Source of the DNA: Inia geoffrensis | Taxonomy: Eukaryota > Chordata > Mammalia > Artiodactyla > Iniidae | Direction of reading: 5' to 3' | DNA length: 64,000 bases | Assembly (NCBI GenBank): GCA_036417435.1 | Contig: CM070915.1 | Coordinates: forward strand, 81,221,799 to 81,285,798 | In this document: in pieces, positions 1 through 12,483 of the stretch | Layout: each line of letters starts with the position of its first letter | How positions within the stretch are numbered: position 1 is the stretch's first letter | The notes under the pieces: model-generated | Seen by the model: the letters and a program-made list of their open reading frames with translations, nothing else | Database searches by the model: none | Told to the model about the DNA's origin: nothing | Program-made: the position numbers and the translations under genes

Positions 1-51
1 GGCCTCGGAAAAGGGTCACGTTCAGGGTTTCGCTTAGGGTTAGGGTTACGG
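1..51 (+). repeat. partial H monomer at left edge
   Basis: The last 51 bases of a type H unit: ggcctcggaaaagggtcacg, then the gggtttcgctt marker. It ends with gttacgg, a variant of gttaggg that also occurs before the A monomers at 7612, 16684, 21220 and 24580. This places it at the S-to-P transition of the super-repeat. Confidence 0.9.
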
Positions 52-1059
52 AATGGGGAGGGATTAGGGTACAGGATAGGGTACCACAATGCTTAAGGGT
101 TAGCGTATGTTTGAGGGCATGAGTTAGTGTTTGTGTACTGGTTAAGATTAGGACATTGGTTAGGGTAGGGCATCGGAAGTGGGTCAGGTTTAGGGATGGG
201 GTTAGGGTTAGGGTTAAGGAATGGGGAGGGATTAGGGTACAATTTAGGGTACCACAACGCCTAAGGTTTAGCGTACGTGAGAGGGCACGAGTCAGTGTTG
301 GTGTCCTGGTTACGATTAGGGCATGGGTGAGGGTAAGGCTTCGGGTGAGGGTCAGGGTTAGGATTCGTGTTAGGGTTAGGGTTAGGGAATGGGGAGATAT
401 TAGGGCACAGTTTAGGGTACCACAACGCTGAAGGTTTAGCATACGTGTGAGGTCACTAGTTAGTGTTAGTGTACTGCTTACGATTAGGGCACGGGTGAGG
501 GTAAGGCCTCGGAAGAGGGTCACGTTAAGGGTTAGGGTTAGGGTTAGGGTTAGGGAATGGGGATTGATTAGGCTACAGGTTAGGTTATGGCAATGGCTTA
601 GGGTTAGCGTACGTTAGAGGGCATGGTTTAGTGTTGATGTACTGGTTAAAATTAGGACACAGGTGAGGGTAAAGTTTCGGGTGAGTGTCATGGTTAGGTT
701 TCAGGTTAGGGTTAGGGTTAGGGAATGGAGAGGGATTAGGGTACAGGTTAGGGTACCGCTGCGGTTTAGTGTTAGCGTACGTGTGAGGGCACGAGTTAGT
801 CTTGGTGTCCTGGTTAAGATTTGGGCACGGGTGAGGGTAAGGCTCCGGGTGAGGGTCAGGGTTAGGATTCGGGTTAGGGTTAGGGTTAGGGAATAGAGAG
901 GGATTAGGGTACAGGTTAGGGTACGACAATGCTTAAGGGTTAGCGTAAGTGTGAGGGCACGAGTTATTGTTGGTGTACTGGTTAAGACAAGGGCACCGAT
1001 GAGGGTAAGGCCTTGGAAAAGTGTCACGCTCAGGGTTTCGCTTAGGGTTAGGGTTAGGG
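52..1059 (+). repeat. P block (A B E F G H, C and D missing)
   Basis: Six monomers starting at 52, 220, 388, 556, 724 and 892. B passes directly to E. P-specific variants include ccacaacgcctaagg in B, cgctgaagg in E, ggctacagg and ttatggcaatgg in F, and aatagagaggg in H. It matches the blocks at 7612, 16684, 21220 and 24580. Confidence 0.9.
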
Positions 1060-2235
1060 AATGGGGAGGGATTAGGGTACAGGATAGAGTACGACAATGC
1101 TTAAGGGAAAGCGTACGTTTGAGGGCATGAGTTAATGTTTGTGTACTGGTTAAGATCAGGGCATTGGTTAGGGTAGGGCATCGGAAGTGGGTCAGGTTTA
1201 GGGATGGGGTTAGGGTTAGGGTTAAGGAATGGGGAGGGATTAGGGTACAATTTAGGGTACGACAACGCTTAAGGTTTAGCGTACGTGTGAGGGCACGAGT
1301 TAGTGTTGGTGTCCTGGTTAATATTAGGGCACGGGTGAGGGTAAGGCTTCGGGTGAGGTTCAGGGTTAGGATTCGTGTTAGGGTTAGGGTTAAGGAATGC
1401 AGAGGGATTAGGGTACAGCTTAGGGTACGGCAGTGCTTAAGAGTTAGTGTTCGTGTGAGGGCAAGGGTTAGTGTTAGTGTCCTGGTTAAGATTATGGCAC
1501 GGGTGAGGGTAAGGCTTCCGGTGAGGGTCAGGGTTAGGATTCGGGTTAGGGTTAGGGTTAGGGAATGGGGAGGGATTAGGGTACAGTTTAGGGTACGACA
1601 ACGATTAAGGGTTAGCGTACGTGTGAGGGCACGAGTTAGTGTTGGTGTCCTGGTTAAGATTAGGGCACGGGTGAGGGTAAGGCCTCGGAAGAGGGTCACG
1701 TTAAGGGTTAGGGTTAGGGTTAGGGTTAGGGAATGGGGATTGACTAGGGTACAGGTTAGGGTACGGCAATGGCTTAGTTTTAGCGTACGTTAGAGGGCCT
1801 GGGTTAGTGTTGATGTACTGGTTAAAATTAGGACACGGGTGAGGGTAAAGTTTCGGGTGAGTGTCATGGTTAGGTTTCAGGTTAGGGTTAGGGTTAGGGA
1901 ATGGAAAGGGGTTAGGGTACATGTTAGGGTACCGCTGCGGTTTAGTGTTAGCATACGTGTGAGGGCACAAGTTAGTCTTGGTGTCCTGGTTAAGTTTAGG
2001 GCACGGGTGAGGGTAAGGCTTCGGGTCAGGGTCAGGGTTAGGATTCGGGTTAGGGTTAGGGTTAGGCAATGGACAGGGATTAGGGTACAGGTTAGGGTAC
2101 GACAATGCTTAAGGGTTAGCGTACGTGTGAGGGCACGAGTTAGTGTTGGTGTCCTGGTTAAGACAAGGGCACCGATGAGGGTAAGGCCTCGGAAAAGGGT
2201 CACGTTCAGGGTTTCGCTTAGGGTTAGGGTTAGGG
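1060..2235 (+). repeat. Q block (A B C D/E F G H)
   Basis: Seven monomers. The fourth (1564-1731) is D on the left (cgattaagg) and E on the right (cctcggaagaggg). The switch lies within 1659-1682, where D and E are identical, so a precise 168-bp deletion by in-register recombination is likely. Q markers are taagggaaagcg in A, gttaatattaggg in B, ggcttccggtg in C, ggattgactaggg in F and aatggacaggg in H. Confidence 0.9.
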
Positions 2236-3411
2236 AATGGGGAGGGATTAGGGTACAGGATAGGGTACGACAATGCTTAAGTGTTAGCATAGGTTTGAGG
2301 GCATGAGTTAGTGTTTGTGTACTGGTTAAGATTAGGGGATTGGTTAGAGTAGGGCATTGGAAGTGGGTCAGGTTTAGGGATGGGGTTAGGGTTAGGGTTA
2401 AGGAATGGGGAGGGATTAGGGTAAAATTTAGGGTATGACAAATCTTAAGGTTTAGCGTACGTGTGAGGGCACGAATTAGTGTTGGTGTCCTGGTGAAGAT
2501 TAGGGCACGGGTGAGGGTAAGGCTTCGGGTGAGGGTCAGGGTTAGGATTCGTGTTAGGGTTAGGGTTAAGGAATGCAGAGGGATTAGGGTACAGCTTAGG
2601 GTACGACAGTGCTTAAGGGTTAGCGTTCGTGTGAGGGCAAGGGTTAGTGTTAGTGTCCTGGTTAAGATTAGGGCACGGGTGAGGGTAAGGCTTCAGGAGA
2701 GGGTCAGGGTTAGGATTCGGGTTAGGGTTAGGGTTAGGGAATGTGGAGGGATTAGGGTACAGTTTAGGGTACGACAACGATTAAGGGTTAGCGTACGTGT
2801 GAGGGTACGAGTTAGTGTTGGTGTCCTGGTTAAGATTAGGGCACGGTTGAGGGTAAGGTTTCGGGTGAGGGTCAGGGATAGAATTCGGGTTAGGGTTATG
2901 TTTAGGGAATGGGGAGATATTAGGGCACAGTTTAGGGTACCACAACGCTTAAGGTTTAGCGTACGTGTGAGGTCACTAGTTAGTGGTAGTGTACTGCTTA
3001 CGATTAGGGCACGGGTGAGGGTAAGGCCTCGGAAGAGGGTCACGTTAAGGGTTAGGGTTAGGGTTAGGGTTAGGGAATGGGGATTGATTAGGGTACAGGT
3101 TAGGGTACGGCAATGGCTTAGGGTTAGCGTACGTTAGAGGGCATGGGTTAGTGTTGATGTACTGGTTAAAATTAGAACACGGGTGAGGGTAAAATTTCGG
3201 GTGAGTGTCATGGTTAGGTTTCAGGTTAGGGTGAGGGTTAGAGAATGGAGAGGGATTAGGGTACAGGTTAGGGTACGACAATGCTTAAGGTTTAGCGTAA
3301 GTGTGAGGACACGTTTTAGTGTTGGTGTACTGGTTAAGACAAGGGCACCGATGAGGGTACGGCCTCGGAAAAGGGTCACATTCAGGGTTTCGCTTATGGT
3401 TAGGGTTAGGG
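2236..3411 (+). repeat. R block (A B C D E F H, G missing)
   Basis: Seven monomers; F (3076) is followed directly by H (3244). R markers are ttaggggattgg in A, ggtaaaattta in B, ggcttcaggagaggg in C, gtaaaatttcggg in F and gaggacacgttttag in H. The D unit keeps its EcoRI site at 2881. It shares tagtggtagtg (2981) with the R block at 9796. Confidence 0.9.
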
Positions 3412-5259
3412 AATGGGGAGGGATTAGGGTACAGGATAGGGTACATCAATGCTTAAGGGTTAGCGTACGTTTGAGGGCATGAGTTAGTGTTTGTGTACTG
3501 GTTATGATTAGGGCATTGGTTAGGGTAGGGCATCGGAAGTGGGTCAGGTTTAGGGATGGGGTTAGGGTTAAGGTTAAGGAATGGGGAAGGATTAGGGTAC
3601 AATTTAGGGTACGACAACGCTTAAGGTTTAGCATACGTGTGAGGGCACGAGTTAGTGTTGGTGTCCTGGTTAAGATTAGGGCACGGGTGAGGGTAAGGCT
3701 TCGGGTGAGGGTCAGGGTTAGGATTCGTGTTAGGGTTAGGGTTAACGAATGCAGAGGGATTAGGGTACAGCTTAGGGTATGACAGTGCTTAAGGGTTAGC
3801 GTTCGTGTGAGGGCAAGGGTTAGTGTTAGTGTCCTGGTTAAGATTAGGGCACGGGTGAGGGTAAGGCTTCAGGTGAGGGTCAGGGTTAGGATTCGGGTTA
3901 GGGTTAGGGTTAGGGAATGGGGAGATATTAGGGCACAGTTTAGGGTACCACAACGCTTAAGGTTTAGCGTACGTGTGAGGTCACTAGTTAGTGTTAGTGT
4001 ACTGCTTACGATTAGGGCACGGGTGAGTGTAAGGCCTCGGAAGAGGGTCACGTTAAGGGTTAGGGTTAGGGTTAGGGTCAGGGAATGGGGATTGATTAGG
4101 GTACAGGTTAGGGTACGGCAATGGCTTAGGGTTAGCATACGTTAGAGGGCATGGGTTAGTGTTGATGTACTGGTTAAAATTAGGACACGGGTGAGGGTAA
4201 AGTTTCGGGTGAGTGTCATGGTTAGGTTTCAGGTTAGGGTTAGGGTTAGGGAATGGAGAAGGATTAGGGTACAGGTTAGGGTACCGCTGCGGTTTGGTGT
4301 TAGCGTACGTGTGAGGGCACGAGTTATTCTTGGTGTCCTTCTTAAGATTAGGGCACGGGTGAGGGTAAGGCTTCGGGTGAGGTTCAGGGTTAGGATTCGT
4401 GTTAGGGTTAGGGTTAAGGAATGCAGAGGGATTAGGGTACAGCTTAGGGTACGGCAGTGCTTAAGAGTTAGTGTTCGTGTGAGGGCAAGGGTTAGTGTTA
4501 GTGTCCTGGTTAAGATTAGGGCACGGGTGAGGGTAAGGCTTCCGGTGAGGGTCAGGGTTAGGATTCGGGTTAGGGTTAGGGTTAGGGAATGGGGAGGGAT
4601 TAGGGTACAGTTTAGGGTACGACAACGATTAAGGGTTAGCGTACGTGTGAGGGCACGAGTTAGTGTTGGTGTCCTGGTTAAGATTAGGGCACGGGTGAGG
4701 GTAAGGCCTCGGAAGAGGGTCACGTTAAGGGTTAGGGTTAGGGTTAGGGTTAGGGAATGGGGATTGACTAGGGTACAGGTTAGGGTACGGCAATGGCTTA
4801 GTTTTAGCGTACGTTAGAGGGCCTGGGTTAGTGTTGATGTACTGGTTAAAATTAGGACACGGGTGAGGGTAAAGTTTCGGATGAGTGTCATGGTTAGGTT
4901 TCAGGTTAGGGTTAGGGTTAGGGAATGGAGAGGGGTTAGGGTACATGTTAGGGTACCGCTGCGGTTTAGTGTTAGCGTACGTGTGAGGGCACAAGTTAGT
5001 CTTGGTGTCCTGGTTAAGTTTAGGGCACGGGTGAGGGTAAGGCTTCGGGTCAGGGTCAGGGTTAGGATTCGGGTTAGGGTTAGGGTTAGGCAATCGACAG
5101 GGATTAGGGTACAGGTTAGGGTACGACAATGCTTAAGGGTTAGCGTACGTGTGAGGGCACGAGTTAGTGTTGGTGTCCTGGTTAAGACAAGGGCACCGAT
5201 GAGGGTAAGGCCTCGGAAAAGGGTCACGTTCAGGGTTTCGCTTAGGGTTAGGGTTAGGG
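3412..5259 (+). repeat. S-Q fusion block (A B C E F G/B C D/E F G H)
   Basis: Eleven monomers. It begins as S (D missing: C at 3748, E at 3916). The G unit at 4252 changes into the right part of a Q-type B (gaggttcaggg near 4380) and runs on as Q. The switch, between about 4346 and 4379, skips nine monomers (1512 bp) relative to the regular order S-P-Q. The same fusion is present at 12484-14331. Confidence 0.87.
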
Positions 5260-6435
5260 AATGGGGAGGGATTAGGGTACAGGATAGGGTACGACAATGC
5301 TTAAGTGTTAGCATAGGTTTGAGGGCATGAGTTAGTGTTTGTGTACTGGTTAAGATTAGGGGATTGGTTAGAGTAGGGCATTGGAAGTGGGTCAGGTTTA
5401 GGGATGGGGTTAGGGTTAGGGTTAAGGAATGGGGAGGGATTAGGGTAAAATTTAGGGTATGACAAAGCTTAAGGTTTAGCGTACGTGTGAGGGCACGAAT
5501 TAGTGTTGGTGTCCTGGTGAAGATTAGGGCACGGGTGAGGGTAAGGCTTCGGGTGAGGGTCAGGGTTAGGATTCGTGTTAGGGTTAGGGTTAAGGAATGC
5601 AGAGGGATTAGGGTACAGCTTAGGGTACGACAGTGCTTAAGGGTTAGCGTTCGTGTGAGGGCAAGGGTTAGTGTTAGTGTCCTGGTTAAGATTAGGGCAT
5701 GGGTGAGGGTAAGGCTTCAGGAGAGGGTCAGGGTTAGGATTCGGGTTAGGGTTAGGGTTAGGGAATGGGGAGGGATTAGGGTACAGTTTAGGGTACGACA
5801 ACGATTAAGGGTTAGCGTACGTGTGAGGGTACGAGTTAGGGTTGGTGTCCTGGTTAAGATTAGGGCACGGTTGAGGGTAAGGTTTCGGGTGAGGGTCAGG
5901 GATAGAATTCGGGTTAGGGTTATGGTTAGGGAATGGGGAGATATTAGGGCACAGTTTAGGGTACCACAACGCTTAAGGTTTAGCGTACGTGTGAGGTCAC
6001 TAGTTAGTGTTAGTGTACTGCTTACGATTAGGGCACGGGTGAGGGTAAGGCCTCGGAAGAGGGTCACGTTAAGGGTTAGGGTTAGGGTTAGGGTTAGGGA
6101 ATGGGGATTGATTAGGGTACAGGTTAGGGTACGGCAATGGCTTAGGGTTAGCGTACGTTAGAGGGCATGGGTTAGTGTTGATGTACTGGTTAAAATTAGA
6201 ACACGGGTGAGGGTAAAATTTCGGGTGAGTGTCATGGTTAGGTTTCAGGTTAGGGTGAGGGTTAGAGAATGGAGAGGGATTAGGGTACAGGTTAGGGTAC
6301 GACAATGCTTAAGGTTTAGCGTAAGTGTGAGGACACGTTTTAGTGTTGGTGTACTGGTTAAGACAAGGGCACCGATGAGGGTACGGCCTCGGAAAAGGGT
6401 CACATTCAGGGTTTCGCTTATGGTTAGGGTTAGGG
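5260..6435 (+). repeat. R block (A B C D E F H)
   Basis: Seven monomers with all R markers. Private changes gggcatgggtgaggg (5697) and gttagggttggtg (about 5837) are shared only with the R block at 14332, exactly 9072 bp away. EcoRI site at 5905. Confidence 0.9.
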
Positions 6436-7611
6436 AATGGGGAGGGATTAGGGTACAGGATAGGGTACGTCAATGCTTAAGGGTTAGCGTACGTTTGAGG
6501 GCATGAGTTAGTGTTTGTGTACTGGTTATGATTAGGGCATTGGTTAGGGTAAGGCATCGGAAGTGGGTCAGGTTTAGGGATGGGGTTAGGGTTAAGGTTA
6601 AGGAATGGGGAAGGATTAGGGTACAATTTAGGGTACGACAACGCTTAAGGTTTAGCGTACGTGTGAGGGCACGAGTTAGTGTTGGTGTCCTGGTTAAGAT
6701 TAGGGCACGGGTGAGGGTAAGGCTTCGGGTGAGGGTCAGGGTTAGGATTCGTGTTAGGGTTAGGGTTAACGAATGCAGAGGGATTAGGGTACAGCTTAGG
6801 GCACGACAGTGCTTAAGGGTTAGCGTTCGTGTGAGGACAAGTGTTAGTGTTAGTGTCCTGGTTAAGATTAGGGCACGGGTGAGGGTAAGGCTTCAGGTGA
6901 GGGTCAGGGTTAGGATTCGGGTTAGGGTTAGGGTTAGGGAATGGGGAGATATTAGGGCTCAGTTTAGGGTACCACAACGCTTAAGGTTTAGCGTACGTGT
7001 GAGGTCACTAGTTAGTGTTAGTGTACTGCTTACGATTAGGGCACGGGTGAGTGTAAGGCCTCGGAAGAGGGTCACGTTAAGGGTTAGGGTTAGGGTTAGG
7101 GTCAGGGAATGGGGATTGATTAGGGTACAGGTTAGGGTACGGCAATGGCTTAGGGTTAGCATACGTTAGAGGGCATGGGTTAGTGTTGATGTACTGGTTA
7201 AAATTAGGACACGGGTGAGGGTAAAGTTTCGGGTGAGTGTCATGGTTAGGTTTCAGGTTAGGGTTAGGGTTAGGGAATGGAGAAGGATTAGGGTACAGGT
7301 TAGGGTACCGCTGCGGTTTGGTGTTAGCGTACGTGTGAGGGCACGAGTTATTCTTGGTGTCCTTCTTAAGATTAGGGCACGGGTGAGGGTAAGGCTTCGG
7401 GTGAGGGTCAGGGTTAGGATTCCGGTTAGGGTTAGGGTTAGGGAATGGACAGGGATTAGGGTACAGGTTAGGGTACGACAATGCTTAAGGGTTAGCGTAA
7501 GTGTGAGGGCACGAGTTAGTGTTGGTGTACTGGTTAAGACAAGGACACCAATGAGGGTAAGGCCTCGGAAAAGGGTCACGTTCAGGGTTTCGCTTAGGGT
7601 TAGGGTTACGG
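6436..7611 (+). repeat. S block, allele S2 (A B C E F G H, D missing)
   Basis: Seven monomers. The A unit carries gtacgtcaatgc (allele S2) rather than gtacatcaatgc (allele S1). The C unit carries gaggacaagtgttag and the E unit gggctcagttta, both shared with the S block at 15508. G has gttattcttgg and gtccttcttaag, which are S markers. Confidence 0.9.
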
Positions 7612-8619
7612 AATGGGGAGGGATTAGGGTACAGGATAGGGTACCACAATGCTTAAGGGTTAGCGTATGTTTGAGGGCATGAGTTAGTGTTTGTGTACTG
7701 GTTAAGATTAGGACATTGGTTAGGGTAGGGCATCGGAAGTGGGTCAGGTTTAGGGATGGGGTTAGGGTTAGGGTTAAGGAATGGGGAGGGATTAGGGTAC
7801 AATTTAGGGTACCACAACGCCTAAGGTTTAGCGTACGTGAGAGGGCACGAGTCAGTGTTGGTGTCCTGGTTACGATTAGGGCATGGGTGAGGGTAAGGCT
7901 TCGGGTGAGGGTCAGGGTTAGGATTCGTGTTAGGGTTAGGGTTAGGGAATGGGGAGATATTAGGGCACAGTTTAGGGTACCACAACGCTGAAGGTTTAGC
8001 ATACGTGTGAGGTCACTAGTTAGTGTTAGTGTACTGCTTACGATTAGGGCACGGGTGAGGGTAAGGCCTCGGAAGAGGGTCACGTTAAGGGTTAGGGTTA
8101 GGGTTAGGGTTAGGGAATGGGGATTGATTAGGCTACAGGTTAGGTTATGGCAATGGCTTAGGGTTAGCGTACGTTAGAGGGCATGGTTTAGTGTTGATGT
8201 ACTGGTTAAAATTAGGACACAGGTGAGGGTAAAGTTTCGGGTGAGTGTCATGGTTAGGTTTCAGGTTAGGGTTAGGGTTAGGGAATGGAGAGGGATTAGG
8301 GTACAGGTTAGGGTACCGCTGCGGTTTAGTGTTAGCGTACGTGTGAGGGCACGAGTTAGTCTTGGTGTCCTGGTTAAGATTTGGGCACGGGTGACGGTAA
8401 GGCTCCGGGTGAGGGTCAGGGTTAGGATTCGGGTTAGGGTTAGGGTTAGGGAATAGAGAGGGATTAGGGTACAGGTTAGGGTACGACAATGCTTAAGGGT
8501 TAGCGTAAGTGTGAGGGCACGAGTTATTGTTGGTGTACTGGTTAAGACAAGGGCACCGATGAGGGTAAGGCCTTGGAAAAGGGTCACGCTCAGGGTTTCG
8601 CTTAGGGTTAGGGTTAGGG
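7612..8619 (+). repeat. P block (A B E F G H)
   Basis: Six monomers with all P markers. The G unit has ggtgacggtaagg at 8391, shared with 17463 but not with the P block at 52. Confidence 0.9.
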
Positions 8620-9795
8620 AATGGGGAGGGATTAGGGTACAGGATAGAGTACGACAATGCTTAAGGGAAAGCGTACGTTTGAGGGCATGAGTTAATGTTT
8701 GTGTACTGGTTAAGATCAGGGCATTGGTTAGGGTAGGGCATCGGAAGTGGGTCAGGTTTAGGGATGGGGTTAGGGTTAGGGTTAAGGAATGGGGAGGGAT
8801 TAGGGTACAATTTAGGGTACGACAACGCTTAAGGTTTAGCGTACGTGTGAGGGCACGAGTTAGTGTTGGTGTCCTGGTTAATATTAGGGCACGGGTGAGG
8901 GTAAGGCTTCGGGTGAGGTTCAGGGTTAGGATTCCTGTTAGGGTTAGGGTTAAGGAATGCAGAGGGATTAGGGTACAGCTTAGCGTACGGCAGTGCTTAA
9001 GAGTTAGTGTTCGTGTGAGGGCAAGGGTTAGTGTTAGTGTCCTGGTTAAGATTAGGGCACGGGTGAGGGTAAGGCTTCCGGTGAGGGTCAGGGTTAGGAT
9101 TCGGGTTAGGGTTAGGGTTAGGGAATGGGGAGGGATTAGGGTACAGTTTAGGGTACGACAACGATTAAGGGTTAGCGTACGTGTGAGGGCACGAGTTAGT
9201 GTTGGTGTCCTGGTTAAGATTAGGGCACGGGTGAGGGTAAGGCCTCGGAAGAGGGTCACGTTAAGGGTTAGGGTTAGGGTTAGGGTTAGGGAATGGGGAT
9301 TGACTAGGGTACAGGTTAGGGTACGGCAATGGCTTAGTTTTAGCGTACGTTAGAGGGCCTGGGTTAGTGTTGATGTACTGGTTAAAATTAGGACACGGGT
9401 GAGGGTAAAGTTTCGGGTGAGTGTCATGGTTAGGTTTCAGGTTAGGGTTAGGGTTAGGGAATGGAGAGGGGTTAGGGTACATGTTAGGGTACCGCTGCGG
9501 TTTAGTGTTAGCGTACGTGTGAGGGCACAAGTTAGTCTTGGTGTCCTGGTTAAGTTTAGGGCACGGGTGAGGGTAAGGCTTCGGGTCAGGGTCAGGGTTA
9601 GGATTCGGGTTAGGGTTAGGGTTAGGCAATGGACAGGGATTAGGGTACAGGTTAGGGTACGACAATGCTTAAGGGTTAGCGTACGTGTGAGGGCACGAGT
9701 TAGTGTTGGTGTCCTGGTTAAGACAAGGGCACCGATGAGGGTAAGGCCTCGGAAAAGGGTCACGTTCAGGGTTTCGCTTAGGGTTAGGGTTAGGG
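8620..9795 (+). repeat. Q block (A B C D/E F G H)
   Basis: Seven monomers; the D/E chimera is at 9124-9291. Private changes are attcctgttaggg in B (about 8931) and cttagcgtacgg in C (about 8981). Confidence 0.9.
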
Positions 9796-10971
9796 AATGG
9801 GGAGGGATTAGGGTACAGGATAGGGTACGACAATGCTTAAGTGTTAGCATAGGTTTGAGGGCATGAGTTAGTGTTTGTGAACTGGTTAAGATTAGGGGAT
9901 TGGTTAGAGTAGGGCATTGGAAGTGGGTCAGGTTTAGGGATGGGGTTAGGGTTAGGGTTAAGGAATGGGGAGGGATTAGGGTAAAATTTAGGGTATGACA
10001 AAGCTTAAGGTTTAGCGTACGTGTGAGGGCACGAATTAGTGTTGGTGTCCTGGTGAAGATTAGGGCACGGGTGAGGGTAAGGCTTCGGGTGAGGGTCAGG
10101 GTTAGGATTCGTGTTAGGGTTAGGGTTAAGGAATGCAGAGGGATTAGGGTACAGCTTAGGGTACGACAGTGCTTAAGGGTTAGCGTTCGTGTGAGGGCAA
10201 GGGTTAGTGTTAGTGTCCTGGTTAAGATTAGGGCACGGGTGAGGGTAAAGCTTCAGGAGAGGGTCAGTGTTAGGATTCGGGTTAGGGTTAGGGTTAGGGA
10301 ATGGGGAGGGATTAGGGTACAGTTTAGGGTACGACAACGATTAAGGGTTAGCGTACGTGTGAGGGTACGAGTTAGTGTTGGTGTCCTGGTTAAGATTAGG
10401 GCACGGTTGAGGGTAAGGTTTCGGGTGAGGGTCAGGGATAGAATTCGGGTTAGGGTTATGGTTAGGGAATGGGGAGATATTAGGGCACAGTTTAGGGTAC
10501 CACAACGCTTAAGGTTTAGCGTACGTGTGAGGTCACTAGTTAGTGGTAGTGTACTGCTTACGATTAGGGCACGGGTGAGGGTAAGGCCTCGGAAGAGGGT
10601 CACGTTAAGGGTTAGGGTTAGGGTTAGGGTTAGGGAATGGGGATTGATTAGGGTACAGGTTAGGGTACGGCAATGGCTTAGGGTTAGCGTACGTTAGAGG
10701 GCATGGGTTAGTGTTGATGTACTGGTTAAAATTAGAACACGGGTGAGGGTAAAATTTCGGGTGAGTGTCATGGTTAGGTTTCAGGTTAGGGTGAAGGTTA
10801 GAGAATGGAGAGGGATTAGGGTACAGGTTAGGGTACGACAATGCTTAAGGTTTAGCGTAAGTGTGAGGACACGTTTTAGTGTTGGTGTACTGGTTAAGAC
10901 AAGGGCACCGATGAGGGTACGGCCTCGGAAAAGGGTCACATTCAGGGTTTCGCTTATGGTTAGGGTTAGGG
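9796..10971 (+). repeat. R block (A B C D E F H)
   Basis: Seven monomers. It shares tagtggtagtg (10541) with the R block at 2236, an offset of 7560 bp. Private changes are gtgaactgg in A and gggtaaagcttcagg in C. EcoRI site at 10441. Confidence 0.9.
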
Positions 10972-12483
10972 AATGGGGAGGGATTAGGGTACAGGATAGG
11001 GTACATCAATGCTTAAGGGTTAGCGTACGTTTGAGGGCATGAGTTAGTGTTTGTGTACTGGTTATGATTAGGGCATTGGTTAGGGTAGGGCATCGGAAGT
11101 GGGTCAGGTTTAGGGATGGGGTTAGGGTTAAGGTTAAGGAATGGGGAAGGATTAGGGTACAATTTAGGGTACGACAACGCTTAAGGTTTAGCGTACGTGT
11201 GAGGGCACGAGTTAGTGTTGGTGTCCTGGTTAAGATTAGGGCACGGGTGAGGGTAAGGCTTCGGGTGAGGGTCAGGGTTAGGATTCGTGTTAGGGTTAGG
11301 GTTAACGAATGCAGAGGGATTAGGGTACAGCTTAGGGTATGACAGTTCTTAAGGGTTAGCGTTCGTGTGAGGGCAAGGGTTAGTGTTAGTGTCCTGGTTA
11401 AGATTAGGGCACGGGTGAGGGTAAGGCTTCAGGTGAGGGTCAGGGTTAGGATTCGGGTTAGGGTTAGGGTTAGGGAATGGGGAGATATTAGGGCACAGTT
11501 TAGGGTACCACAACGCTTAAGGTTTAGCGTACGTGTGAGGTCACTAGTTAGTGTTAGTGTACTGCTTACGATTAGGGCACGGGTGAGTGTAAGGCCTCGG
11601 AAGAGGGTCACGTTAAGGGTTAGGGTTAGGGTTAGGGTCAGGGAATGGGGATTGATTAGGGTACAGGTTAGGGTACGGCAATGGCTTAGGGTTAGCATAC
11701 GTTAGAGGGCATAGGTTAGTGTTGATGTACTGGTTAAAATTAGGACACGGGTGAGGGTAAAGTTTCGGGTGAGTGTCATGGTTAGGTTTCAGGTTAGGGT
11801 TAGGGTTAGGGAATGGAGAAGGATTAGGGTACAGGTTAGGGTACCGCTGCGGTTTGGTGTTAGCGTACGTGTGAGGGCACGAGTTATTCTTGGTGTCCTT
11901 CTTAAGATTAGGGCACGGGTGAGGGTAAGGCTTCGGGTGAGGGTCAGGGTTAGGATTCCGGTTAGGGTTAGGGTTAGGGAATGGACAGGGATTAGGGTAC
12001 AGGTTAGGGTACGACAATGCTTAAGGGTTAGCGTAAGTGTGAGGGCACGAGTTAGTGTTGGTGTCCTGGTTAAGATTAGGGCACGGGTGAGGGTAAGGCC
12101 TCGGAAGAGGGTCACGTTAAGGGTTAGGGTTAGGGTTAGGGTTAGGGAATGGGGATTGATTAGGGTACAGGTTAGGGTACGGCAATGGCTTAGGGTTAGC
12201 GTACGTTAGAGGGCATGGGTTAGTGTTGATGTACTGGTTAAAATTAGAACACGGGTGAGGGTAAAATTTCGGGTGAGTGTCATGGTTAGGTTTCAGGTTA
12301 GGGTGAGGGTTAGAGAATGGAGAGGGATTAGGGTACAGGTTAGGGTACGACAATGCTTAAGGTTTAGCGTAAGTGTGAGGACACGTTTTAGTGTTGGTGT
12401 ACTGGTTAAGACAAGGGCACCGATGAGGGTACGGCCTCGGAAAAGGGTCACATTCAGGGTTTCGCTTATGGTTAGGGTTAGGG
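10972..12483 (+). repeat. S1 block with H/E jump (A B C E F G H/E F H)
   Basis: Nine monomers. A carries gtacatcaatgc (S1). The unit at 11980 starts as H (gcgtaagtgtgaggg) and ends as E (cctcggaagaggg, four TTAGGG). It is followed by R-type F (gtaaaatttcggg) and R-type H (gaggacacgttttag). The jump from S into R removes 18 monomers of the regular order. Confidence 0.85.
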